Assembly: GCF_900156265.1 (NCBI RefSeq)
Contig: NZ_FTNE01000001.1
Span: 243,528 to 307,527 of the forward strand
Reading direction: 5' to 3'
Length of the DNA: 64,000 nt
DNA from: Acidiphilium rubrum
GTDB lineage: Bacteria > Pseudomonadota > Alphaproteobacteria > Acetobacterales > Acetobacteraceae
Both the position numbers and the translations under genes were made by a program. This document shows, one piece after another, positions 9,214-16,869 of this stretch. Below the pieces are notes generated by a model. It searched no databases. It was given only the letters and a program-made list of their open reading frames with translations, and was not told the DNA's origin. Within the stretch, counting starts at the first letter, position 1. Each line of letters begins with the position of its first letter.

Positions 9214-9912
9214 TTACTCGCTTCGCTGATCATCAGCCCCGACCAGCACGATGTGCAGCCGCCGCGGCCCGTGCGCGCCGAGTTCCAGGGTGCGCTCGAT
9301 ATCGGCCGAGCGCGACGGACCGGTGACCAGCATGACGTTGCGGGGCATCGCGCCGGCCTGGCGCAGACGGTCGAACGCGTCCTCGTACGGGCCGACGATG
9401 TCGTTGGTGTCGAGCACGACGATTTCGGTATCGGGCAGCAGGTTCAGCGTGGTCGGCGTGCCGGCGCCGGAGGGCAGCATCAGGGTGCCGGTTTCCGCGA
9501 TGCCGGCGAATCCGGCCTGGACGGAGACCATATCGCTCGCCGCGGCACGGCCGAAGCGCGTGGTCAGCAGGGTGTTGGCCGACCAGTCGATGTGCTCCAG
9601 CGTCGGGTGCGGCGCGATGGTGAGTTCCATCGGCAGGTTCTGGGCGCGGAGGTAGGTCGCGATGGCTTCGGGCAGGGCGGTACGGTCCTGGATATGATCG
9701 ATCGTTGCAAACTCACGCGTGGCGTTGGCGACGAACAGATCGATCAGCCCGGCATGATCGAGTGCGACGCGGGCGGGTATGATCTGGCGGGGGTGGGCGG
9801 CGATGCGGGCTTGCAGCATCATCGACTGGTCGGCCGGCAGGGCACCGCGGCCGAGGCCGCGGCGGATGGCGGCGAGGATGGCGGCGCGCTGGTCGTTCGA
9901 GGTGGCGTTCAT
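9214..9912 (-). CDS. lutC: Lactate utilization protein C (LUD domain)
   Basis: 232 residues, LUD domain throughout (about 90-225), with AETGTLMLPSGAGTPTTLNLLPDTEIVVLDTNDIV and the closing TGPSRSADIE-to-HGPRRLHIVLV pattern of the YkgG/LutC family. In the three-part LutABC complex this subunit supports oxidation of L-lactate to pyruvate; its precise role is not settled. It overlaps lutB by 4 bp (ATGA). No lutA gene is next to the pair within the window. Confidence 0.92.
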   Translation of the reverse strand: MNATSNDQRAAILAAIRRGLGRGALPADQSMMLQARIAAHPRQIIPARVALDHAGLIDLFVANATREFATIDHIQDRTALPEAIATYLRAQNLPMELTIAPHPTLEHIDWSANTLLTTRFGRAAASDMVSVQAGFAGIAETGTLMLPSGAGTPTTLNLLPDTEIVVLDTNDIVGPYEDAFDRLRQAGAMPRNVMLVTGPSRSADIERTLELGAHGPRRLHIVLVGADDQRSE

Positions 9913-11330
9913 CGGCTGCGCTGCTCCCTGGCATAGCGGGCAAAAAACGTCTCGCCCTCGGGGGCGGGCATGTCACGGTCCTTGGTCCAGGCGCCGGCGA
10001 GCGGCAGGGAGCGGAACGAGCCGCGTTTGCGCCCGGCGAGGCCGAGGCTCCAGGAGGCGATGCGCGTGACGGCGCGGTAAAGCGCGGGCCGGCGGGCGAA
10101 AAATCCCCAGATGCCGATGCCGTAGCGGCCGGTGGCTGGGGAGAGATTGCGCTCGAACGCGCGTTCGCGCCAATGGCGCATCATGCCGGTGAGCGGGATC
10201 TTGACCGGGCAGACGCTCTCGCATTTGCCGCAGAAGGTCGAGGCGCTGGGCAGCAGATGCGCTTGGTCGGCGCCGAAAATCGCCGGGGTCAGCACGCTGC
10301 CCATCGGGCCGGAATACATCGAGCCATAGGCGTGACCGCCGACCGTGAGATAGACCGGGCAATGGTTCATGCAGGCCGAGCAGCGGATGCAGCGCAGCAT
10401 GTCCTGGAACTCGGAGCCGACCATGTTGGAGCGGCCGTTGTCGAGCAGGACGACGTGATATTCCTCCGGCCCGTCGAGATCGCCCGGGCGCTTCGGGCCG
10501 GTGGAAAACGTGGTGTAGACCGAGAATTCCTGACCGGTTGCCGAGCGGGCCAGCACGCGCAGCAGGGAGAGCGTATCCTCGATGGTCGGGACGACTTTTT
10601 CGAGCGATGCCAGCACGATATGCACGCGCGGCAGGGTTTGAGTGAGGTCGCCGTTGCCTTCGTTGGTCACGATGATCGAGGTGCCGGTCTCGGCGATCAG
10701 GAAATTCGCACCGGTGATGCCGACATCGGCGGCGAGGAATTTTTCGCGCAGCACGGCGCGGGCCTCGGCCTGGATGTCGCGTTTTTCGGCGAACACCCGG
10801 TCGGCCGGCAGATGGGTGTGGGCAGCGCGGAAGCTTTCCTCCCAATCCTCGCGGTTGAGGTGAAAGGCCGGGCCGATGATGTGGCTGGGCGCCTCGTTGC
10901 GCAGTTGCAGGATGTATTCGCCAAGATCGGTCTCGATCGGCTCAATACCCTGTTCGGCGAGAAAATCGTTGAGGCCGATTTCCTCGGAGATCATGGACTT
11001 ACCCTTGGTCGCGGTGCGCGCGCCGACGCGCTGGCAGATGCCGAGCACGGCATTGCGCGCATCCTCGGCGGTGCGGCACCAATGGACCTGGCCGCCCTTG
11101 GATTCGACCTGGCTGGTGAAGGCTTCGAGGTAGTAATCGAGATGGGCGATGGTGTGGTTCTTGATGCCCTTGGCGGTTTCGCGCAGGGCTTCGAACTCCG
11201 GCAGGCCGGCGACGGCGTTGGCGCGCGACAGGGCGAAGGGTTTTTTGGCACGGTCGAGCGCCTTTTGCAACCCGGCATCCGCCATGGCGTGGCGGACGTT
11301 TTCCTTGAAATCGGGGCTGGTATTGAGCAT
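9909..11330 (-). CDS. lutB: Lactate utilization iron-sulfur protein B
   Basis: 473 residues from the ATG at 11330, which has a good AAGGAG site 7 bp upstream; a TTG further up is ignored. An N-terminal LUD domain (about 60-300) contains ITGANFLIAETGTSIIVTNEGNGD. A ferredoxin-like segment follows with two cysteine clusters: C314, C317, C320 and C324, then C367, C370 and C374 (CGKCESVCPVKIP). The C-terminus is basic and aromatic. It is the electron-transfer subunit for L-lactate oxidation. A promoter lies at 11370-11397. Confidence 0.93.
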   Translation of the reverse strand: MLNTSPDFKENVRHAMADAGLQKALDRAKKPFALSRANAVAGLPEFEALRETAKGIKNHTIAHLDYYLEAFTSQVESKGGQVHWCRTAEDARNAVLGICQRVGARTATKGKSMISEEIGLNDFLAEQGIEPIETDLGEYILQLRNEAPSHIIGPAFHLNREDWEESFRAAHTHLPADRVFAEKRDIQAEARAVLREKFLAADVGITGANFLIAETGTSIIVTNEGNGDLTQTLPRVHIVLASLEKVVPTIEDTLSLLRVLARSATGQEFSVYTTFSTGPKRPGDLDGPEEYHVVLLDNGRSNMVGSEFQDMLRCIRCSACMNHCPVYLTVGGHAYGSMYSGPMGSVLTPAIFGADQAHLLPSASTFCGKCESVCPVKIPLTGMMRHWRERAFERNLSPATGRYGIGIWGFFARRPALYRAVTRIASWSLGLAGRKRGSFRSLPLAGAWTKDRDMPAPEGETFFARYAREQRSR

Positions 11331-11369
11331 CGGCCACTCCTTGGTGTAGGGCGCTGTTAGGCACAAGGT

Positions 11370-11397
11370 ATTGTAGAGCGTGCCGGCCGTGAAGCAA
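11370..11397 (-). promoter_or_regulatory. Candidate sigma-70-type promoter for lutBC
   Basis: Read on the minus strand: TTGCTT (11397-11392), a 16-bp spacer, then TACAAT (11375-11370). Initiation would fall near 11363, giving a leader of about 33 nt that ends in the AAGGAG site of lutB. It lies downstream of the small-RNA terminator, so lutBC would not need read-through. Confidence 0.5.
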
Positions 11398-11446
11398 AGC
11401 CGCCGAGCGATCGGTCGTGCCGCTTTGAATGATTTCTTTCCAGGTC

Positions 11447-11475
11447 AAAAAAAAGGGCGGCACTTTCGTGCCGCC
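11447..11475 (-). terminator. Intrinsic terminator of the small-RNA gene
   Basis: On the minus strand GGCGGCAC, a GAAA tetraloop and GTGCCGCC form a perfect 8-bp GC-rich stem (11475-11456). One C and then eight T residues follow (11454-11447). This is a textbook factor-independent terminator. It does not follow a protein gene; it lies between two minus-strand promoters, which argues for a short independent transcript. Confidence 0.85.
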
Positions 11476-11533
11476 AAGTTTAGGGAGGAAACGTCCAAGA
11501 AAGCAAACAAAGCGAACTGGTCGCCGTGTTGCT
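11447..11533 (-). ncRNA. Candidate small regulatory RNA (about 87 nt)
   Basis: A short transcription unit defined by a promoter (11540-11568) and a strong terminator (11447-11475), with no credible reading frame between. The predicted RNA begins near 11533 and carries an unpaired-looking TTTCCTCCCTAA segment just before the terminator stem. CCUCC-type motifs complementary to ribosome binding sites are typical of several alphaproteobacterial trans-acting sRNAs (established knowledge). I cannot assign it to a named family. It is on the same strand as lutBC but ends before the lutB promoter. Confidence 0.55.
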
Positions 11534-11539
11534 GAGACG

Positions 11540-11568
11540 GTTATATCCAGGCGAGCAGAATGATGCAA
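11540..11568 (-). promoter_or_regulatory. Sigma-70-type promoter for the small RNA
   Basis: On the minus strand TTGCAT (11568-11563) is separated by exactly 17 bp from TATAAC (11545-11540). Both boxes are close to consensus, and the spacing is optimal. Initiation is expected at the A near 11533. Confidence 0.65.
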
Positions 11569-11698
11569 GAACTTTTTTGCAGTGCAGCATCGCTCATTTG
11601 AGGGCAATCTGGTCCAAGTGGATGCAATTGGAGCACGATGGCGTATTTTCGGTCGGAAATTTATTAAATTTTAATCATCGGGCCTGATACTGCCTGAT
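11569..11698. other. Remainder of the 11331-11698 gene-free stretch
   Basis: The left part of this 368-bp gap holds the lutB promoter, the sRNA terminator, the sRNA and its promoter. From 11569 to 11698 no gene is seen. The 3' half is AT-rich (ATTTATTAAATTTTAATCA, 11660-11678) and probably holds the plus-strand promoter of the lytic transglycosylase, but no clear -35/-10 pair could be fixed. AGGGCAATCTGG (11601-11612) recurs upstream of the TetR gene. Confidence 0.4.
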
Positions 11699-12541
11699 AT
11701 GTATTGCAGACGCGCCGCCGTGATCGCTGTTGTTTGGCTCGCAAGCGTGCTGGCCTGGCCGGTGGTTGCGTGGGCGTTGCCCGCCGGTATCGTGCCGCCG
11801 CTGGGGCCGATCGGCGATCCGTCGGCGTTGTGCGCCGCAGCGCTGAACCTCGCGCAGGGCGTTGCCCATACACCGGCGGGGCTGCTGAACGCCATTGCCA
11901 CGGTGGAATCCGGTCAGCGCGATCGGCAGACCGGGCAGGTGGCACCTTGGCCCTGGACGATCGACGCCAACGGCACCGGCCACACCTATGCGACCGAGGC
12001 GCAGGCGGTGGCGGCGGCGCAGGATTTTGAAAACCAGGGCATCGCTTCGCTCGACATCGGCTGCATGCAGATCAACCTGGAGCATCATCCGACCGCTTTC
12101 GCCACACTTGCTCAGGCGTTCGATCCAGCCTCGAACGCGCTGTACGGCGCGCAATTTCTGCGGCGGCTGAAAACCCGGTTGGGTGGGTGGAATCCAGCGG
12201 TTGGCGCGTATCATTCCGAAACACCCGCGCTCGGGTTGCCCTATGAGCAGAAAGTGCTGGCGGTCTGGCATGGTCAGGGAGGGCCGGCGCCGGTGCTGCT
12301 GCCGGTCGCGGCGGGGATGGCGAGCATTCCGCAACCGGCGAAAACGGACGTGAAACCGGCCCCGGGCGCGATCGCGCTGCGCCAGTTCGGCGTCGGCGGG
12401 TTCGCATTTGCTGGGCTGCACGGCCACCCGCAGATCTTGCCGATCGCCGCACCGGGCGGTGCGGCCCCGCCGGGTGGGATGGCGGGGCGCGGCCTTTCGG
12501 CCTATCGGCGCAATCCGATACCAATCACCGGGGCGAAATGA
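11699..12541 (+). CDS. Lytic transglycosylase, SLT domain
   Basis: 280 residues with an N-terminal Sec signal peptide (RR then a hydrophobic stretch to about residue 26, AWA-LP). The SLT domain follows: PAGLLNAIATVESGQRD with the catalytic glutamate E70, SLDIGCMQINLEHH with the GCMQIN signature, and AVGAYHSE. The enzyme cleaves peptidoglycan glycan strands, forming 1,6-anhydro ends in the periplasm. The C-terminal 80 residues are Pro/Ala/Gly-rich and of unknown function. It converges on tolB with 9 bp between the stops. Confidence 0.85.
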   Translation: MYCRRAAVIAVVWLASVLAWPVVAWALPAGIVPPLGPIGDPSALCAAALNLAQGVAHTPAGLLNAIATVESGQRDRQTGQVAPWPWTIDANGTGHTYATEAQAVAAAQDFENQGIASLDIGCMQINLEHHPTAFATLAQAFDPASNALYGAQFLRRLKTRLGGWNPAVGAYHSETPALGLPYEQKVLAVWHGQGGPAPVLLPVAAGMASIPQPAKTDVKPAPGAIALRQFGVGGFAFAGLHGHPQILPIAAPGGAAPPGGMAGRGLSAYRRNPIPITGAK

Positions 12542-12550
12542 TGCGCCGAT

Positions 12551-13981
12551 TCACGACAGCAGCGGACCCCAGGATGGGTCGGTCGCGTTGGTCGGCGTCG
12601 GCGTGATGCGCTCGTTGAAACCGTCCGTGCCGATCGTGACCAGATGAGACACGTTGCCGACCCGGAGCGGCGTTTGACGATAGAACATGATCACGCGGCC
12701 GTTCGGGCAGAAGGTGGAGCCTTCCTCGAGATAGCCTTGCGAGAGGATGCGCTCGCCCGAGCCATCCGGCTTCATCACGCCGATGCCGAAGCCGCCCGAA
12801 CCCAGGCGGGTGAACGCGATCAGATCGCCGCGCGGCGACCAGTCCGGCTCGGCATAACGGCCGCTGCCGTAGGAAATGCGCTGCACGTTCGAACCATCGG
12901 CACCCATGACGAACAATTGCTGGTCGCCCGAGCCATCGCGGTCCGAGTTGAACACGATCTTGCTGCCGTCCGGGCTGTAGCATGGCGTCACGTTGATCGA
13001 ATTGGCATCGGTCAGTGGCGTCTGGCTGTGGCTGGCCAGATCGTATTTCACGATCATCGCACCACCGCCGCGCGAAACAGACACCAGCAGCGCCGACCCA
13101 TCGGGGCTGAAACGCGGGCCGAAACTCATATCGCCGAAATTGCCGACCACGCTGCGCGCGCCGGTCTGCAGATCGAACAGGAATACCCGCGGATTGTTGT
13201 TCTCGAAACTCACGAACGCCACCTGCTGGCGCGTCGGATTGAACTGCGGCGACAGGGCCATCGAACGACCCGAGGTCAGGAACCGCGTGTTGGCACCATC
13301 GTAATCCATGATCGCCATGCGCCTGGTCGGCCCGGTCGGCGGGCCGGAGACCGAGATATAGGCAACCCTGGTGTCGAAATAGCCCTTCTCACCGATCATC
13401 TGCTGATAGATATCGTCGGCGATGATATGCGCGATCCGCCGCCAGTTACCCGAAGCGGTGGTGTAGGCGGTGCCCTGCAACTGCTTTTGCTGCGACACGC
13501 CCCACAGCCGGTATTCCACCCGCACCTGGCCGCCGCCCTGGTCGGTGACACTGCCGGTCACCAGCGCCTGGGCACCCAGAATGCTCCAGTTCGCCCAGAC
13601 CGGCACACCATTGGCCACCGAATTCGGCACGAAACTGTTCGCATCGATCGAGCGGAACAAGCCGCAATGATCGAGGTCCGATGTGATCACCTGCGCGATC
13701 TGGTCGCCGAGCTCAGATGCCCCGGCGCTTGCGTTGGTGAACGGCGGCAGCGCAATCGGGATCGGCGCGTTATGTGCGCCGGATACGTTGATGGCGTCAC
13801 CCGGGCCATTGCCGGCGGAACCCGCACCGGCCGGCGCACTCTGCGCCCGTGCCAACCCCGGCAGGATCAACCCGGCCGCACCGGCACCGAGCATCAGGCG
13901 ACGCGACAGCGGCGGCAGGCGTTCGACCAGCGTGTTGGGCACACGCAGATGGGGCGCAGGAATGGAGCGATTTGTTGTCAT
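12551..13981 (-). CDS. tolB: Tol-Pal system beta-propeller protein TolB
   Basis: 476 residues from the ATG at 13979-13981. Periplasmic part of the Tol system. The N-terminal D1 domain (about 80-190) includes QIAQVITSDLDHCGLFRSID, and the six-bladed propeller follows with repeated FSPDGS / YSPDGSKIVFNSDRDG / DWSPRGDLIAFTR units. The signal sequence contains SRRLMLGAGAAG followed by LARA, a twin-arginine-like pattern rather than a plain Sec signal. It is the last gene of the tol block; no pal gene follows. Confidence 0.94.
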   Translation of the reverse strand: MTTNRSIPAPHLRVPNTLVERLPPLSRRLMLGAGAAGLILPGLARAQSAPAGAGSAGNGPGDAINVSGAHNAPIPIALPPFTNASAGASELGDQIAQVITSDLDHCGLFRSIDANSFVPNSVANGVPVWANWSILGAQALVTGSVTDQGGGQVRVEYRLWGVSQQKQLQGTAYTTASGNWRRIAHIIADDIYQQMIGEKGYFDTRVAYISVSGPPTGPTRRMAIMDYDGANTRFLTSGRSMALSPQFNPTRQQVAFVSFENNNPRVFLFDLQTGARSVVGNFGDMSFGPRFSPDGSALLVSVSRGGGAMIVKYDLASHSQTPLTDANSINVTPCYSPDGSKIVFNSDRDGSGDQQLFVMGADGSNVQRISYGSGRYAEPDWSPRGDLIAFTRLGSGGFGIGVMKPDGSGERILSQGYLEEGSTFCPNGRVIMFYRQTPLRVGNVSHLVTIGTDGFNERITPTPTNATDPSWGPLLS

Positions 13982-14012
13982 CGATGACCTCTGTCCTGTA
14001 ATTTCGGCGAAG

Positions 14013-14981
14013 TTACGGCGTGAACCGGAAAATGAACGTGTGAACCGAGCCGAGCATATAGGGCGGCAGCGGCAGTTTGGCACATTGATAGTTTTTCACC
14101 GCATCGACAGCCCGTTGGGCGAATGCGCTGAACACGGGATCGCCCAGCTTGCCCTGATCGGCCGGTGCAACCTCGGCTTCGCGCACCACGCCCGAAGCAT
14201 CGGTCACCACCTGCAACAGCACGCTGAAACTGGACACGCCGGGTGCCCCGGCATCGATGCCCCAGCAGGGCTGAACCTCCGAGCCGATCGCGTTGCGCTG
14301 CGCGGCCGATAGGCCGGAATTCGCCGTGCTCATTTTGGTGCCGCCACCCTGCGGTGCGCCGCCCTGGCGCGGATTATACTTCGCGGTCGGCGCTTTTTTC
14401 TGCTTTTCCAGCGAACGCAGCTTGGCAATCGTGTTCAGCACCGATTGGCTCATCGGCGCCGGCGTCTTGACCACATGCTTCTGGCTGGTCGGGCTTTTCT
14501 GCGCCGGCGTCGGCGGCTGCTTTTTGGGCGGCAAGGGCAGCTTCTTGGCCGGCTTGACCTCGGTTTTCTTCTGGGGCGGATGCGGCGGCGGGGGCGGTGG
14601 TGTCGGCAACGGCGTCGGCGCCCGCGTTGGCGGCGGCGGCGGCGGCGGTGGCGCCGGCGCGGGCGGGCGCGGCAGCTTCGGCTGCGCATGCGGGGCCGGT
14701 GGTGGCGGCGGCGGTGGCGGGGGTGGGGCGATCTTCGGCTGGTCCTTCGGCTTTTCCTTGGTCAGATGCGCCTTGTGAACCCGCTTGGTATCGGCCGGTG
14801 CCGGCACCTTGCCTTTGTGCAACGCTTGCTGCGGCACATGCGGACCAATGATCGTGACATCGACCGCCGCCGTCGCCGGTGCCTGCAAATGCTCGGTTGG
14901 CAGCACTACGATCGCCAATAGAATCACGGCCAGATGCACCAGCCCCGACACGATCGCCCCACGCCGTAAACCCCGGTCCAT
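14013..14981 (-). CDS. tolA: TolA-like inner-membrane energy transducer with polyproline linker
   Basis: 322 residues from the ATG at 14981; an upstream in-frame extension lies in the repeat and is ignored. A single N-terminal membrane segment (about 9-28, IVSGLVHLAVILLAIVVL) is followed by a periplasmic region of about 120 residues with runs of 6-10 prolines. The C-terminal domain (about 230-322) contains VQPCWGIDAGAPGVSSFSVLLQV and a TonB/TolA-like ending. It links TolQ/TolR energy to TolB and the outer membrane. The identity rests on position between tolR and tolB as much as on sequence. Confidence 0.88.
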   Translation of the reverse strand: MDRGLRRGAIVSGLVHLAVILLAIVVLPTEHLQAPATAAVDVTIIGPHVPQQALHKGKVPAPADTKRVHKAHLTKEKPKDQPKIAPPPPPPPPPPAPHAQPKLPRPPAPAPPPPPPPPTRAPTPLPTPPPPPPHPPQKKTEVKPAKKLPLPPKKQPPTPAQKSPTSQKHVVKTPAPMSQSVLNTIAKLRSLEKQKKAPTAKYNPRQGGAPQGGGTKMSTANSGLSAAQRNAIGSEVQPCWGIDAGAPGVSSFSVLLQVVTDASGVVREAEVAPADQGKLGDPVFSAFAQRAVDAVKNYQCAKLPLPPYMLGSVHTFIFRFTP

Positions 14982-15019
14982 GGTCAGCTCTGGGGTGGGG
15001 GGTATGGGTGGGAAGAAGG

Positions 15020-15198
15020 CCAGGGGCTCTGCCCCTGGACCCCGCTGGGGCCTGAGGCCCCAGACCCCCGGAGTTTTGGCAGGGGGATGGCGCTCACGGG
15101 CACGGGCGCTTCCAGAGCAGGGGCGCGCCATCCCCCTGCCAAAACTATGGAGGTCCAGGAACTCAGTTCCTGGCGGGGGTCCAGGGGGCAGCGCCCCC
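15020..15198. repeat. GC-rich multi-hairpin element (family 2, copy 1)
   Basis: Lies between tolA and tolR. Short perfect hairpins with 3-nt loops come first: CCAGGGGC/GCCCCTGG (15020-15038) and CTGGGGCC/GGCCCCAG (15045-15063). A perfect 22-bp inverted repeat follows (15072-15093 with 15125-15146) enclosing 31 nt; its left arm begins AGTTTTGGCAGGGG. Two more short hairpins close the element: CCAGGAAC/GTTCCTGG (15155-15173) and GGGGGC/GCCCCC (15184-15198). The copy at 27814-28043 has the same order of parts with different arm sequences. It sits inside an operon, so transcription must pass through it. Confidence 0.85.
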
Positions 15199-15245
15199 CG
15201 GCCTTGTTCCTGCTCATGTCCCTCAACTCCATAGCCGACCCCGGG

Positions 15246-15689
15246 TCAGTGTGCGGACGGGGTGGGTTGTTGGGCGAGGAGGGCGACTTTATCGAACCCG
15301 CCGTTGGTGATTGTGGCCATCACTTTCAGCATGGTGCCGTAGGGCACGCTGGTATCGCCGCGCACGAAGATGCGGCGGTCGGTATTGTTTTTGGCGATTT
15401 GTTGCAGCGTGGCGACCAGATTATCGAGGGCGACCTTAGAATTCTGCAGGTAGACATCGCCAGCCGCGTTGACGGTGATGGTGATGGGGGTTGCGTCGGT
15501 ATTGACCGGTTTGGCGTTGGCGTGGGGCAGGTTGACCGACACGCCGGAGGTGATGAGGGGGGCGGTGATCATGAACACGATCAGCAGCACCAGCATCACG
15601 TCGACCAGCGGGGTGACGTTGATTTCCGCCATCGGGCGGTAGCGGCTGCGCCGGTTACCGCGTTTGTTGTCGAGCAGACCGCCGGCCAT
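15246..15689 (-). CDS. tolR: Tol-Pal system protein TolR
   Basis: 147 residues of the ExbD/TolR family. A short basic cytoplasmic N-terminus leads to one membrane segment (about 24-45) with the conserved aspartate in INVTPLVDVMLVLLIVFM, then a periplasmic domain with RIFVRGDTSVPYGTMLKVM. Together with TolQ it forms the proton channel that drives TolA. Its ATG shares one base with the tolQ stop (TAATG arrangement), so the two are translated in tandem. Confidence 0.95.
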   Translation of the reverse strand: MAGGLLDNKRGNRRSRYRPMAEINVTPLVDVMLVLLIVFMITAPLITSGVSVNLPHANAKPVNTDATPITITVNAAGDVYLQNSKVALDNLVATLQQIAKNNTDRRIFVRGDTSVPYGTMLKVMATITNGGFDKVALLAQQPTPSAH

Positions 15690-16405
15690 TATGCGCGCTC
15701 TTCGGCTTGGCGCGACAGGATGGCGCTGAATTCGGCGCCGAACGCTTCGAGGCGGGCGGCGACGCGGGAAAGGTCGGTCGAGAGCTTGTTATAGGCGAGC
15801 ACGGCCGGGATGGCGGCGACCAGGCCGATCGCGGTGGCGAACAGCGCTTCGGCGATGCCGGGGGCGACGACCGCGAGGTTTGTATTATGCATGGCGGCGA
15901 TGGCGGCGAAGGAGTGCATGATGCCCCAGACGGTGCCGAACAGACCGACGAACGGTGCCACCGCGCCGATCGAGGCGAGGAAGACCATGTGGCGTTCGAG
16001 CCGTTCCATTTCCCGCATGGTGGTGACACCCATGGCGCGATCGACCCGTTCGTTCACGCTCGAGCGCACGATATCGGCGCCGGCGACGCGTGAGGAGCGG
16101 CGCCATTCGCCCATGGCCGCACCGAACACCGCGGCCATCGGGTGGCCGGGCTCGGAGCCTTCCTGTTCGTAGAGTTCATCGAGGCTGCGGCCAGACCAGA
16201 ATTTGTCCTCGAACGCGGTGGCGTCGCGGTTGACCCTGCGGATGGTGATGGTTTTTTCGATGATGATCGCCCACACCCAGATGCTGGCGGCCAGCAGCAG
16301 CAGCATGACGAACTGCACGACGAAGCTCGCCTGCAAAAACAAGCCCAGTAGCGATAAATTCGCACTCGGTGCGGCGAGCCCCGCGGCGTTGACAGCCTGA
16401 TCCAT
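15689..16405 (-). CDS. tolQ: Tol-Pal system protein TolQ
   Basis: 238 residues from the ATG at 16405, preceded by GGAAGGGA. A TTG two codons earlier is open but less likely. This is an ExbB/TolQ family inner-membrane protein with three membrane segments: about 15-40, and the conserved pair around VFLASIGAVAPFVGLFGTVWGIMHSF and VAPGIAEALFATAIGLVAAIPAVLAYN. It forms the stator with TolR, powering constriction of the outer membrane at division and retrograde lipid traffic. It lies directly after ybgC. Confidence 0.95.
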   Translation of the reverse strand: MDQAVNAAGLAAPSANLSLLGLFLQASFVVQFVMLLLLAASIWVWAIIIEKTITIRRVNRDATAFEDKFWSGRSLDELYEQEGSEPGHPMAAVFGAAMGEWRRSSRVAGADIVRSSVNERVDRAMGVTTMREMERLERHMVFLASIGAVAPFVGLFGTVWGIMHSFAAIAAMHNTNLAVVAPGIAEALFATAIGLVAAIPAVLAYNKLSTDLSRVAARLEAFGAEFSAILSRQAEERA

Positions 16406-16407
16406 GT

Positions 16408-16869
16408 TCAAGTCCCTTCCACGGCAACGCGGCCGTCTGCAATTCCGTCCATCCGCATCCGCTCCAGCGCCGTCCGCATCGGCGCCGGCAGCCGTGCGGC
16501 CCTTTGACTGACCGCGTCGATACAGGCAAGCCCGAGTTTGATCCGCACCAGCGCCACATCGTCGCGCCAGATCGTCTGGTCAAGCGTGACCTGCGCCGCC
16601 CCGATGGCGAGCACGGTTGTTGCCACCACCAGCCAGTCATCGAGTCGCGCGGGCCGCTCATAGTCGATATTGGCCCGGCGCACCACGAACATCCTGCCAT
16701 GCGTGGCGATCATTTCCGCGTGGGGTACGCCGAGGCTGCGCAGGGCTTCGGAGCGACCGCGTTCGGCGTAGCGCAGATAATTCGCGTGATAAACAATGCC
16801 ACCGGCATCGGTATCCTCGAAATAGATCCGCAACCCCAGGCGGTGGGTGCCGTGGTGCAGCGCGTTCAT
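16408..16869 (-). CDS. ybgC: Tol-Pal-associated acyl-CoA thioesterase YbgC
   Basis: 153-residue hotdog-fold thioesterase. The family signature [34 protein letters not shown] holds the catalytic aspartate (D20 in EDTDAGG) and the Y-H-A-N-Y stretch. It hydrolyses acyl-CoA or acyl-ACP thioesters in the cytoplasm. In many proteobacteria it is the first gene of the tol operon, as here. Its start overlaps the ruvB stop by 4 bp, joining the repair and envelope genes in one transcript. Confidence 0.93.
   Translation of the reverse strand: MNALHHGTHRLGLRIYFEDTDAGGIVYHANYLRYAERGRSEALRSLGVPHAEMIATHGRMFVVRRANIDYERPARLDDWLVVATTVLAIGAAQVTLDQTIWRDDVALVRIKLGLACIDAVSQRAARLPAPMRTALERMRMDGIADGRVAVEGT

Noticed and set aside
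10173-11360. Long open frame (395 codons) on the plus strand opposite lutB
   Set aside because: It mirrors a GC-rich real gene, has low-complexity Gly/Asp/Ala composition and no recognisable domain. LutB on the other strand is certain.
12644-13987. 447-codon open frame opposite tolB
   Set aside because: Arg/His/Ala-rich shadow of tolB; the TolB propeller repeats on the minus strand are clear.
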